From: T3Sed10-213 sp012519365
Lineage (GTDB): Bacteria > Planctomycetota > Phycisphaerae > Sedimentisphaerales > Anaerohalosphaeraceae
Direction: 5' to 3'
NCBI GenBank assembly: GCA_033809355.1
Contig: JAPXLV010000043.1
Coordinates: 1-25,097 of the forward strand
DNA length: 25,097 nt
A program made the position numbers and the translations under genes. Position 1 is the first letter of the stretch, and every line of letters begins with the position of its first letter. The notes beneath the pieces were generated by a model. The model had not been told where the DNA came from, searched no databases, and was given only the letters and a program-made list of their open reading frames with translations. Below, in pieces: positions 17,860 to 25,097 of this stretch.

Positions 17860-18320
17860 TGGATCTGAAGCAGAAAAAACAATTTTACTCGTTACTCAAT
17901 GCGTTGCGCGAGGAAGTGATTTCCGATGAGCAATTGGGTGTCTTAGAGCATTTGATTTCCAGTGATACCGAAGTTGCCCGGGAGTATGTCCTTTTTATCA
18001 AACTATGGACCGATTTTCAATTTTTCGGGGCAGCCAACGCGAAATTTAGCGAGACGTCTGCTGATTTAGGGAGATATGCGGATTTTTGGGAAGCGATGGC
18101 AAATTACGAGAAGCAGGCGCCGGAACTGGAACTTCCGAAAGAAAAACCGCAGCGGGAGTTAATCCAAAAAGTGGTTTATCCCGTCCCGGAAAAGCGAAAG
18201 ATCAGCCGATTCGGGATTGTTACGCTGCTGAATGCGGCCGCGGTCTTATTGTTTTTCCTGGTTTTGCGTGTGGTTCCGCCGTCGGGGGGCTGGAAGCAGC
18301 GGTCCTGTCCGACAGCCTGA
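17859..18320 (+). CDS. Anti-sigma/FecR-type membrane protein, N-terminal part, frameshifted
   Basis: This 153-residue frame begins inside the stop of the sigma gene. Residues 1-110 are a charged cytoplasmic region (QLGVLEHLISSDTEVAREY) like the anti-sigma domain found ahead of FecR in Planctomycetota. Residues 118-139 form one transmembrane helix (TLLNAAAVLLFFLVL). Straight after it the frame crosses a G6 run (18284-18289) and ends in an unrelated tail at 18320. The expected periplasmic FecR segment (VLSDSLNAQW ... GLVEIEFDGGARV) continues in the -1 frame. Either the gene is broken by a one-base change, the assembly has a homopolymer error, or two products are made. Role: holding the partner sigma factor at the membrane until a signal arrives. 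Confidence 0.75.
   Translation: MDLKQKKQFYSLLNALREEVISDEQLGVLEHLISSDTEVAREYVLFIKLWTDFQFFGAANAKFSETSADLGRYADFWEAMANYEKQAPELELPKEKPQRELIQKVVYPVPEKRKISRFGIVTLLNAAAVLLFFLVLRVVPPSGGWKQRSCPTA
18284..18290 (+). other. G6C slippery heptamer at the frame change
   Basis: In the reading frame of the anti-sigma gene the bases are split G GGG GGC, which fits the X XXY YYZ pattern of -1 slippage sites. A -1 shift here joins the transmembrane helix directly to the FecR-like segment. The run is also a common place for indels or sequencing error, and I could not recognise a clear downstream stem-loop or pseudoknot by eye. Confidence 0.5.
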
Positions 18321-18655
18321 ATGCGCAATGGGCAAATCGAAAGGGGGTATTTCAAAAAGGGGACAGACTTCGGACCGGCAACAAAATGGTCCTGGACAGA
18401 GGACTGGTTGAAATCGAGTTTGATGGGGGAGCCAGAGTGGCCTCGAATGCCGGCGGCGGCAACATTGAACTGTACCTGGACAGTTTGGCCGGTCCTCAGA
18501 TAGGAACGTGTGTGGTTTCAAATATCGGAGGCTGGCAGACATGGATTACTGAATCCTGCCCTATCAGCGGTGCATCCGGCGTCCATGACTTGTATCTGAG
18601 ATTTACCGGGAGTGATTTTTACCTGTTGAATGTCAATTGGTGGCAGTTCCTCCCG

Positions 18656-18814
18656 TATGGCGACATGGATGAAGACAGTATTGTTAATATAAGCGATTTT
18701 CCAGACTTTATCGATTATTGGCTTCAGGATGATCGCAGTCTTGATTTGGACGGCGACTGTGTTATCACGCTGTACGGGTTTTCGAGATTTGCCGCTAACT
18801 GGATGATCATGGAA
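18656..18814 (+). repeat. Dockerin-like module, degenerate copy
   Basis: The first calcium loop reads D-M-D-E-D-S-I-V-N-I-S-D and the second D-L-D-G-D-C-V-I-T-L-Y-G. The last ligand position of the second loop is Gly instead of an acidic residue. It is homologous to the module at 21140-21295. Confidence 0.7.
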
Positions 18815-18850
18815 TAACTCAAGTGAAGAAAAAATGTCTGTGAGGCGAAT

Positions 18851-21298
18851 ATGATGCGAGCCATTTATTTTACGTTGGCGGGGCTTTTGTTGATGTCCCC
18901 CCATGTGACGGCAGAAGATTTTGCGATGATGCCGCCTGCGGGGTATGACCAGGCAGGTCAATATCCGGCCGGTACCGTTCATTGGAATGTCAGTTATTAT
19001 TCATCGGTTGCAGGACGCAATCTGAATATGCATGTGTACACCCCGCCGGGCTATAACCCGAGTCAAAAATACGGGGTCATTTACTGTTACCAGGGGATTG
19101 GGGTCGGGGCGGACACAACTTTTCTCGATTGGTCCATCTATGCCAACGTCGTTTGCGACAATCTGATTGGGCAGGGAAAGATCCAACCGGTGATCATTGT
19201 GGCCCTGGACGACCAATTTGACGGCGACTGGAGCGACGTTGCAGGCATGACGATCAATGACGCCATCCCGTTCGTCGATTCGCATTATTCGACTTACGGG
19301 GACGCCGACCATCGCGGACTTTACGGTTATTCCTGGGGGGGCGGATATGCGTTCAACGTCGGATGCGCCAATCTGGACACCTTCCACCATCTGAGTCCTA
19401 CGGCTGCGGCACCCAATAAAGCCGGGGATAATACATTATTTCCCAATGGCGGTGCCGAGGCCAAGCTGAAGTTGAAGACTCTCTTTATTTCCTGGGGTCA
19501 GTACGATTACGAGAGCATTGTCACGGCGAATGTCAACTGTCACAACTTCTGTACGACCAACGGCATTGACCATTATTGGTGGGAAGTGCCGGGTGCAGGT
19601 CACTGGGCGAACGAGGTGTGGAGACCGGCTATGTGGAACTTCCTGCAAATGGCGGACGCGGCAGGTATTTCCGGAATTCCCGAACCGATCTCGGCCTATT
19701 CGCAGATCGAAGCGGAAGCGTACCATATGCAGTCAGGGACTCAGACGGAAGAATGTACCGAGGGGGGGCTGGACGTCGGGTTTATCGAGAACGGGGATTA
19801 TCTTGTTTTTCGTTTGGTCGATTTTGAGGGGGGCGCAGCGTCCTTCAACGCCAGGGTTGCTTCGGCCGGCAGCGGCGGTCAGATTGAACTGTATCTGGAC
19901 AGCTTAACCGGCATACAGATAGGATCCTGCGCCGTCCCGGTAACCGGCGGTTGGCAAACCTGGACAACCGTATCCTGCCCTGTCAGCGGTGCTGCCGGCC
20001 AACATGATGTGTACATGAAATTTACCGGCCCAAGCGGTTATCTGTTCAATATCAACTGGTGGCAATTTTCCCCGGATTATACGGTTCCCCCGATGGGACT
20101 GACGGCCACGACAACACTGGACGGCCGGATCGACCTGACCTGGAATGAAGTGACCGGAGGGATCAGCTACAACGTCAAACGTTCAACGAACAGCGGCGGG
20201 CCCTACACTGTCATCGCACCTGAGGTTGAAACAGCAAGCTTTAGCGATACCGAAATAATCGGGGATCTGGTGTATTATTATGTCGTCAGCGCCAATACAC
20301 CCGGGGGCGAAAGCGCCGACTCGGCTGAAGTTCAAGGCATTGCGCTGGCGGTTGCACCTTCGGCGCCATCGGGTCTTAGGGTGATTGCCGGTGACGGTAC
20401 CGTAGCGCTGAACTGGACGGCCAACGGCGAAGGGGATATTGCCGGCTATCAGGTTTACCGATCAACGACATCGGGCAGCGGCTATGTCCTTTTGAACAGT
20501 TCGTTGTTAAGCAGTCCGGAGTTCATTGATGACACGGCTGTTAATTTCAGGCTGTACAACTACGTCGTTACGGCGGTGGATTTCGATACCCTCGAAAGCG
20601 CATACAGTCATGAAGTCCAGGCCATACCGAATGACGAAACATTCGTACTTCTGGCGGGTACCGATTTCGAGAGCGGTTTTGGCGACTGGGTGAATATTGC
20701 CGGTGAGGATTCCCATGACTGGACCCGTGATTCGAACGGGACCCTGACGCCGAATACCGGTCCGTCGGGCGGTGCCGAGGGCAGCAGTTGGTATGTGTAC
20801 CTGGAGACCTCGCCGGGCGGGGCGGCCAGCGCCGGCAACACGGCCATCCTTGAAAGCCCGGTGATCGAAGGGTATGGCCGGTTCCTGGCATTTTATTATC
20901 ATCTGTACGGGGTGGAGATCGGGATATTGAGCGTCGATGTGTATGACGGCGTCTGGCATACTGAGGTCTGGAGCATCAGCGGCCAGCAACACACCGGCAG
21001 CGCAGATGAATACACCCGGGTCTATGTCGATTTGACCGGCTATAACGGACCGATACGGATTCGTCTTCGGGCTACAGCCGTCGGCGGCCCCCGCGGCGAC
21101 ATGGCCGTCGATAACATCGAGGTGTTCGGCAGGCTGCTTTACGGGGATATGGACGGTGATACGATTGTCGATATGAGCGATTTGTCCGAGTTTATCGGGT
21201 ACTGGCTGCAGGAAGACTGCGGCTTGGACCTCGACGGCGACTGTGTCATCACATTATATGAATTTGCGAGATTCGCTGAGAACTGGCTCAATGATTAA
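18851..21298 (+). CDS. Secreted CE1 esterase with CBM6, two FN3, MAM and dockerin-like domains
   Basis: The 815-residue protein starts at ATG 18851 behind GAGG and has a signal peptide cut near VTA-ED (about 21). The CE1 esterase covers about 25-275, with S161 in GYSWGG, D219 in GQYD and H251 in GAGHW. CBM6 covers about 283-412 and ends NINWWQF. Two fibronectin type III domains lie at about 414-500 and 504-595. A MAM-like domain covers about 598-758 (FESGFGDW ... MAVDNIEVFG). A dockerin-like domain with two intact calcium loops ends the protein (764-815). The CE1 family includes feruloyl and acetylxylan esterases, so it probably deacylates xylan while bound through CBM6. The dockerin-like end suggests attachment to a partner or surface, but no cohesin is seen in this window. 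Confidence 0.9.
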   Translation: MMRAIYFTLAGLLLMSPHVTAEDFAMMPPAGYDQAGQYPAGTVHWNVSYYSSVAGRNLNMHVYTPPGYNPSQKYGVIYCYQGIGVGADTTFLDWSIYANVVCDNLIGQGKIQPVIIVALDDQFDGDWSDVAGMTINDAIPFVDSHYSTYGDADHRGLYGYSWGGGYAFNVGCANLDTFHHLSPTAAAPNKAGDNTLFPNGGAEAKLKLKTLFISWGQYDYESIVTANVNCHNFCTTNGIDHYWWEVPGAGHWANEVWRPAMWNFLQMADAAGISGIPEPISAYSQIEAEAYHMQSGTQTEECTEGGLDVGFIENGDYLVFRLVDFEGGAASFNARVASAGSGGQIELYLDSLTGIQIGSCAVPVTGGWQTWTTVSCPVSGAAGQHDVYMKFTGPSGYLFNINWWQFSPDYTVPPMGLTATTTLDGRIDLTWNEVTGGISYNVKRSTNSGGPYTVIAPEVETASFSDTEIIGDLVYYYVVSANTPGGESADSAEVQGIALAVAPSAPSGLRVIAGDGTVALNWTANGEGDIAGYQVYRSTTSGSGYVLLNSSLLSSPEFIDDTAVNFRLYNYVVTAVDFDTLESAYSHEVQAIPNDETFVLLAGTDFESGFGDWVNIAGEDSHDWTRDSNGTLTPNTGPSGGAEGSSWYVYLETSPGGAASAGNTAILESPVIEGYGRFLAFYYHLYGVEIGILSVDVYDGVWHTEVWSISGQQHTGSADEYTRVYVDLTGYNGPIRIRLRATAVGGPRGDMAVDNIEVFGRLLYGDMDGDTIVDMSDLSEFIGYWLQEDCGLDLDGDCVITLYEFARFAENWLND
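21140..21295 (+). repeat. Dockerin-like module, intact copy
   Basis: Both loops carry Asp at positions 1, 3 and 5 and an acidic residue at position 12 (D-M-D-G-D-T-I-V-D-M-S-D and D-L-D-G-D-C-V-I-T-L-Y-E), separated by a short helix with YWL. This form is characteristic of secreted Phycisphaerae proteins. Confidence 0.75.
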
Positions 21299-21420
21299 TT
21301 TCAACAATTATATGATAACAGAATTTTAATGGGTGGGAAATGATTATGAAGCAAGTGATGAGATTAGACCTGTATTCACAATTGGACGGTATCTTCAGGT
21401 TAACACAGTACAGAGCGGAG
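21299..21420 (+). other. Gap before the large CE1-GH5 gene, with alternative starts
   Basis: These 122 bases hold a GGTGGGA ribosome-binding-like site at 21332-21338 followed by in-frame ATG codons at 21340 and 21346. Either would add 25-27 residues in front of the signal peptide that begins at ATG 21421. No terminator hairpin was recognised. Confidence 0.35.
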
Positions 21421-24400
21421 ATGAAACAAACTATTTTAATTATGATGGCGGGACTCTTCGTGATACCTGCATGTGTAACGGCCGCTTCGCTCGAATCGGT
21501 TCCCGATTGGGGTACCAGCGGCGTACCGGACAGCCTCAGTATGTACATTTATGTCCCGGATAATGTGGTTGACAATCCGCCAATTCTGGTTCTATTGCAC
21601 TATTGGGGAGGTGGGGCCGGCGGGGTGTTCGCTCAGGCGACTGCCGGCGGACTTGTGGAGGCCTCTGAGCAGTACGGTTTCATCATTGTCGTTCCTGAAA
21701 CCGATGCTGATACTCAGCCATGCTGGGACTATGGTTCAGCAGATTCTCTCACACGCGATGGCGGCGGGCAAACGCAGGGCATTGCCCAGATGGTTCAGTA
21801 TGCGATCAATGCCTATGGTGCGAATCCGGATCGGGTGTATGTAACAGGCGATTCATGCGGCGGCATGATGACGCAGGCGATGCTGGGTGTTTATCCTGAT
21901 ATGTTCAAAGCGGGTGTTGCATTCTGTGGAGTGCCGGTGGGAGGCGCCTGGACCCCGATTACACATACCGCGCAGGAATGGGGAAACATCATCCGTAATA
22001 TAAATCCGGGGTATTCCGGACCCTGGCCGCGAATCCAGCTTTGGCATGGTACGGAAGATGAACTCGTCAGTTATGCCAACCAGGAGCAAGCCATCCTGCA
22101 GTGGAGCAATGTTCAGGGCTTAAGCACGACACCAACCGCAACAGCGGCGGTGAACATGAACGGCAGCGAATGGAACCGCCAGGTCTGGCAGGATGCCAAA
22201 GGCAATACGCTGGTTGAAGCCTGGTCGGAAATAGGCGGTACGCACAGCATCGGCTCGCTTTTCGATGCCGACTTTGTTATTCCCTTCCTGGGTCTGGACG
22301 TGGTAGGACCGGTCGATCCTGAAAAGAATGTCACCATTCCGCGTGGTCGTCCGACGCTCAATTCCGAACGTACGACCTTTGTGGCCGACAACGGCCAGCT
22401 TCTGCGCGGGCCCTACACCTCCTCGGAATGGGGCGACCCGGCGCCGGCCGAGCAGATCGCCAACATAAAGACCCTGGGGTTTAACGCGGTACATCTTTAT
22501 GGAGAGTGCTTTGATATCAATTATCCCGCAGCGCGCAGTACGGCGCCCGGCTATGCGGCTTCCCGGATTGACAGCGTGGTGGTAGCTACACGGGACGCGG
22601 GCCTTTATCTGGTCATCACGATCGGCAATGGTGCCAACAATGGAAACTACAACATAGATTATGTTGTGGATTTCTGGAAGTTTTACGCACCTCGCTATGC
22701 CAATGAGACTCACGTTCTCTTCGAGGTACAGAATGAACCGGTGGCCTGGGGGCCTCCGTATTCGAGTCCAACCGCTACGCCGCCCGGAGCGGTCAATATG
22801 GAAATCGCTGCCTATAATACAATCCGCACGTATGCGCCCAATACGCCGGTCCTGCTGTTCAGCTATGCCGTGCCGTGGGGGTCGGGGGGGGCAAACGATG
22901 CCATGATGGATATCCGTGCGTTCAATACGGCTGTTTTCGGCGACGAGAATGCCGTTTGGACCAATGAGGCCGTGGCAATTCACGGCTATTCAGGCAGCAG
23001 TCTGACATCGGAATTCGCCGCGAGGATGATCGGGTTTGGCTACCCTTGTTTTCAGACTGAGTTTGCCGGCGGCATTTGGGGAGAAGAAGGGGGAAGATTT
23101 GAACTTTATACGGCTTCAGAGATGGAACGACGCAACGTCTCGTGGCTTGCGTTCCAGTTTATTCCCCCGTGGGGTGTTTCCGATAATATTGCGGTACCGA
23201 AAGTCTATCATGATCTTGTTGACAGATCGGGTATGTCGTGGACGCCCGATTTTGGAATTTGGCCTCAGGTTCGAGGACCGTTCGGCAATGGCGGCCAACC
23301 CCGATCAACGACCGGCTTAACCGGTACGTTGCGAATTCAGGCCGAGGATTTTGACACAGGGGGTCAGGGCGTCGCTTATAACGACACGAGTCGATCCAAC
23401 CAGGGAGGACAATACCGCCCGAGTGAAGGTGTGGATATCCAGGCCACGTCCGACAGCGGCGCCGGTTATAATGTCGGCTGGACGGAAGACGGTGAATGGC
23501 TGGAATATGCTATTCATGTTACGGAACCCGGCTTTTACAACCTTCGGCTGCGGGTAGCAGCAGCTATTCCCGGCTGCGCAGCAAGGGTGACTTCGTACAA
23601 CCACGATAAGACGGGCCTATGGACGGTACCGAACACCGGCGGCACGCAGAACTGGACGACGATAACCAAACAGGTCTTTCTTGAATACGGACGGCAGAAG
23701 ATGCGCGTTGAAATTGTGACCGGCGGGTTCAATCTGAACTGGATCGAACTTTCGCCGTCTGCAACAGGCCCGATTGCCGACGGTACCTACAAACTGGCCA
23801 ACCAAAATAGCGGAATGGTGATAGAAAACAGCAGCCGCAGTGTAGTGCAGAATGTCTTTTCGGACTCAAACACACAAAAATGGACCCTCCAGCATCAGGG
23901 GGCCGGGCAATACCGTATCCGGTCGGCGTCTGACAATTGGCAATGGACTACTGGGATTGTCCGGCCGTTAGGGGAAGGCTATTACCGTCTTATACGCGAG
24001 GATTCGGGCTTGAGCTACGAAATTGAGAACGCCTCCCTGGCCATTGGTGCAGAGATCGTATCACATGAATATACCGGCTCAGCCAGCCAGAAGTGGGCTA
24101 TACAGTCACCGTCTGCGCCGGCGTTTCCCATAGGGTTGAGTGCTGACTGGGCATCTTTCGACCAGGTCGATTTGGTGTGGACGGCCTCAACCGGCGCTGT
24201 TAGTTATAACGTCAAACGTTCTGCGGTCAGCGGGGGGCCATTCACGACCATCGCTGCGGATGTCATTAATACAGGCTATAGCGACCTTGATGTGATTGAT
24301 GGGAAAATCTATTATTATGTGGTCAGCGCAAATACGGCCTCCGGCGAAAGTCTCAACAGCAATGAAGCTGCAGTGACGCCCTGGATGTCGCAGGACGTGG

Positions 24401-25097
24401 GGACAGTGGGAGTGCCGGGCAGCACCAGCTACAGCGACGGCCTTTTCACGGTAAGCGGTTCCGGAGCTGACATCTGGGGTACCGCAGACGCATTTCGTTT
24501 TGTATATTTACCGGTGACCGGCGACTGCACTATTGTTGCACGAGTCGCATCGGTTCATAATACCGATTCATGGGCCAAAGCCGGCGTCATGATCCGCGAG
24601 AGTTTGAATGCTAATGCGAGAAATGCATTGATAGCCGTCACACCGGGTAACGGCGTGACCTGGCAATACCGTTCCAGTACGGGCGGCAGCACTTCCAACA
24701 ATAACACCGGCGGCCTCAATGCACCATACTGGGTTAAGCTTGTGCGCAGCGGTAGTATCTTCACCGGATACCGTTCGCCGGACGGCACGAACTGGACACA
24801 GCAGGGGGCATCGCAGACAATTAACATGCCTGCCACCGTCTATATCGGCCTGGCAGTCACCAGTCACAATAATTCTCGTCTTTGCCAAGCGGTTTTTGAT
24901 AACGTGGCTGCACCGGGCTGGCCGCCGCCTTTGCCTCCGATGGAGCCATCGGATGTGCACGCGACGGCGCTATTGCCCGGACTGGTCAATCTGAGCTGGA
25001 CTGCGGCGCTCAACGCGACCAGCTACAATGTCAAACGCTCGACCGTCAGTGGCGGGCCGTACACGACCATCGCCGAGACTATCACGCTGACACGTTT
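21421..25097 (+). CDS. Large secreted CE1 - GH5 - CBM6 - beta-trefoil - FN3 - concanavalin - FN3 protein (3' end missing)
   Basis: The frame stays open from ATG 21421 to the window end, giving at least 1,225 residues. A signal peptide (1 to about 21) precedes a CE1/PHB-depolymerase-type esterase (about 25-290) with S145 in GDSCGG, D213 in GTED and H275 in GGTHS. A clan GH-A, GH5-like barrel follows (about 315-630): acid/base E439 in QNEP, HGY motif at 521-523, nucleophile E547 in QTEFAGG. CBM6 covers about 638-780 (RIQAEDFD ... LNWIEL), a ricin-type beta-trefoil (CBM13-like) about 784-900, FN3 about 901-985, a concanavalin-like domain about 990-1165, and a second FN3 begins near 1175. It probably deacetylates and cleaves plant-wall glycan at the surface; whether the GH5 module acts on xylan, glucan or mannan is not evident. 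More modules, possibly a dockerin, should follow outside the window. Confidence 0.85.
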   Translation, partial: MKQTILIMMAGLFVIPACVTAASLESVPDWGTSGVPDSLSMYIYVPDNVVDNPPILVLLHYWGGGAGGVFAQATAGGLVEASEQYGFIIVVPETDADTQPCWDYGSADSLTRDGGGQTQGIAQMVQYAINAYGANPDRVYVTGDSCGGMMTQAMLGVYPDMFKAGVAFCGVPVGGAWTPITHTAQEWGNIIRNINPGYSGPWPRIQLWHGTEDELVSYANQEQAILQWSNVQGLSTTPTATAAVNMNGSEWNRQVWQDAKGNTLVEAWSEIGGTHSIGSLFDADFVIPFLGLDVVGPVDPEKNVTIPRGRPTLNSERTTFVADNGQLLRGPYTSSEWGDPAPAEQIANIKTLGFNAVHLYGECFDINYPAARSTAPGYAASRIDSVVVATRDAGLYLVITIGNGANNGNYNIDYVVDFWKFYAPRYANETHVLFEVQNEPVAWGPPYSSPTATPPGAVNMEIAAYNTIRTYAPNTPVLLFSYAVPWGSGGANDAMMDIRAFNTAVFGDENAVWTNEAVAIHGYSGSSLTSEFAARMIGFGYPCFQTEFAGGIWGEEGGRFELYTASEMERRNVSWLAFQFIPPWGVSDNIAVPKVYHDLVDRSGMSWTPDFGIWPQVRGPFGNGGQPRSTTGLTGTLRIQAEDFDTGGQGVAYNDTSRSNQGGQYRPSEGVDIQATSDSGAGYNVGWTEDGEWLEYAIHVTEPGFYNLRLRVAAAIPGCAARVTSYNHDKTGLWTVPNTGGTQNWTTITKQVFLEYGRQKMRVEIVTGGFNLNWIELSPSATGPIADGTYKLANQNSGMVIENSSRSVVQNVFSDSNTQKWTLQHQGAGQYRIRSASDNWQWTTGIVRPLGEGYYRLIREDSGLSYEIENASLAIGAEIVSHEYTGSASQKWAIQSPSAPAFPIGLSADWASFDQVDLVWTASTGAVSYNVKRSAVSGGPFTTIAADVINTGYSDLDVIDGKIYYYVVSANTASGESLNSNEAAVTPWMSQDVGTVGVPGSTSYSDGLFTVSGSGADIWGTADAFRFVYLPVTGDCTIVARVASVHNTDSWAKAGVMIRESLNANARNALIAVTPGNGVTWQYRSSTGGSTSNNNTGGLNAPYWVKLVRSGSIFTGYRSPDGTNWTQQGASQTINMPATVYIGLAVTSHNNSRLCQAVFDNVAAPGWPPPLPPMEPSDVHATALLPGLVNLSWTAALNATSYNVKRSTVSGGPYTTIAETITLTR
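24121..24375 (+). repeat. FN3 repeat shared between the two large secreted proteins
   Basis: This module reads SYNVKRSAVSGGPFTTI ... YYYVVSANTASGES. It is closely related to the first FN3 module of the preceding protein (about 20092-20350, SYNVKRSTNSGGPYTVI ... YYYVVSANTPGGES). It also matches the module cut by the right edge (24946 onward, SYNVKRSTVSGGPYTTI). Confidence 0.75.

Larger units (their letters stand above)
18284..18817 (+). pseudogene. FecR stub - half CBM6 - dockerin-like segment in the -1 frame
   Basis: Read in the -1 frame from the G run, this gives 177 residues. Residues 7-50 are the start of a periplasmic FecR domain (GDRLRTGNKMVL, then VEIEFDGGARV). At residues 49-54 the sequence switches without a gap into the middle of a CBM6 domain (residues 50-124). 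It lacks the usual first strands with the E-A-E motif but keeps GGWQTW and NVNWWQF. Residues 125-176 are a dockerin-like pair of calcium loops; the second ends in Gly where the intact copy at 21140-21295 has Glu. The CBM6-dockerin part closely matches the following gene. The simplest view is a deletion that fused a FecR gene to the tail of a secreted CBM6-dockerin enzyme. A working composite with the upstream frame is possible if ribosomes shift. Confidence 0.7.

Noticed and set aside
18086..18283. Plus-strand frame overlapping the anti-sigma gene before the G run
   Set aside because: Before the G run this frame gives no recognisable protein while the overlapping frame gives the anti-sigma domain and transmembrane helix. 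Only the part after 18284 is kept.
21333..21563. Short plus-strand frame covering the start of the CE1-GH5 gene
   Set aside because: A different frame from 21421 encodes a signal peptide and a full CE1 domain with catalytic residues, so this one is a shadow.

Overview
The window looks like a xylan / feruloyl-arabinoxylan degradation and uptake locus from an anaerobic or polymer-degrading bacterium of the Planctomycetota, most likely class Phycisphaerae. This assignment is inferred from domain style: secreted enzymes ending in a two-loop dockerin-like domain (Y-G-D-M-D-G-D ... D-L-D-G-D-C), a small ECF sigma factor overlapping a membrane FecR-type anti-sigma gene, and a relic of an IS630-type transposase. 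No SusC/SusD pair is visible, which argues against a Bacteroidota PUL. All intact genes lie on the + strand and gaps are short.

Layout. (1) 1-4671, uptake and oligosaccharide module: the 3' part of a GH43-CE6 fusion, a GPH-family sugar symporter with a TTG start, and a signal-less GH43 beta-xylosidase. (2) 4726-10362, esterase and arabinofuranosidase block: a secreted CE1-malectin-CE1 protein, a 45-codon IS630 transposase relic on the minus strand, then two paralogous secreted GH43-CBM6 enzymes. (3) 10613-17261, backbone-cleaving block: a CE1-GH62-GH10 three-enzyme protein, a single-domain GH10 xylanase, and a GH8 enzyme fused to an unclassified alpha/beta hydrolase. (4) 17335-18817, regulatory block: an ECF sigma factor overlapping by one base (TAATG) a membrane anti-sigma gene. 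That gene runs into a G6 tract, and a -1 frame change there continues into a FecR stub joined to half a CBM6 and a dockerin-like domain. (5) 18851-25097: a CE1-CBM6-FN3-FN3-MAM-dockerin protein, and the 5' part (more than 1,225 codons) of a CE1-GH5-CBM6-beta-trefoil-FN3-concanavalin-FN3 protein that runs off the window.

How the genes fit together (inference from families): exported esterases remove ferulate and acetate, GH62 and GH43 enzymes remove arabinose or xylose side groups, GH10 and perhaps GH5 cut the backbone, and GH8 trims or cuts xylan. The symporter imports xylo-oligosaccharides, which the cytoplasmic GH43 hydrolyses. The sigma/anti-sigma pair may control some or all of this, but no promoter motif shared by the genes was found.

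Most worth a second look are the frameshifted anti-sigma-CBM6-dockerin gene, which is either a deletion scar or a carbohydrate-sensing anti-sigma factor, the number of enzyme-enzyme fusions, and the GH8-hydrolase fusion. No rRNA, tRNA or CRISPR array was seen, and no gene-free stretch exceeds 300 bases.
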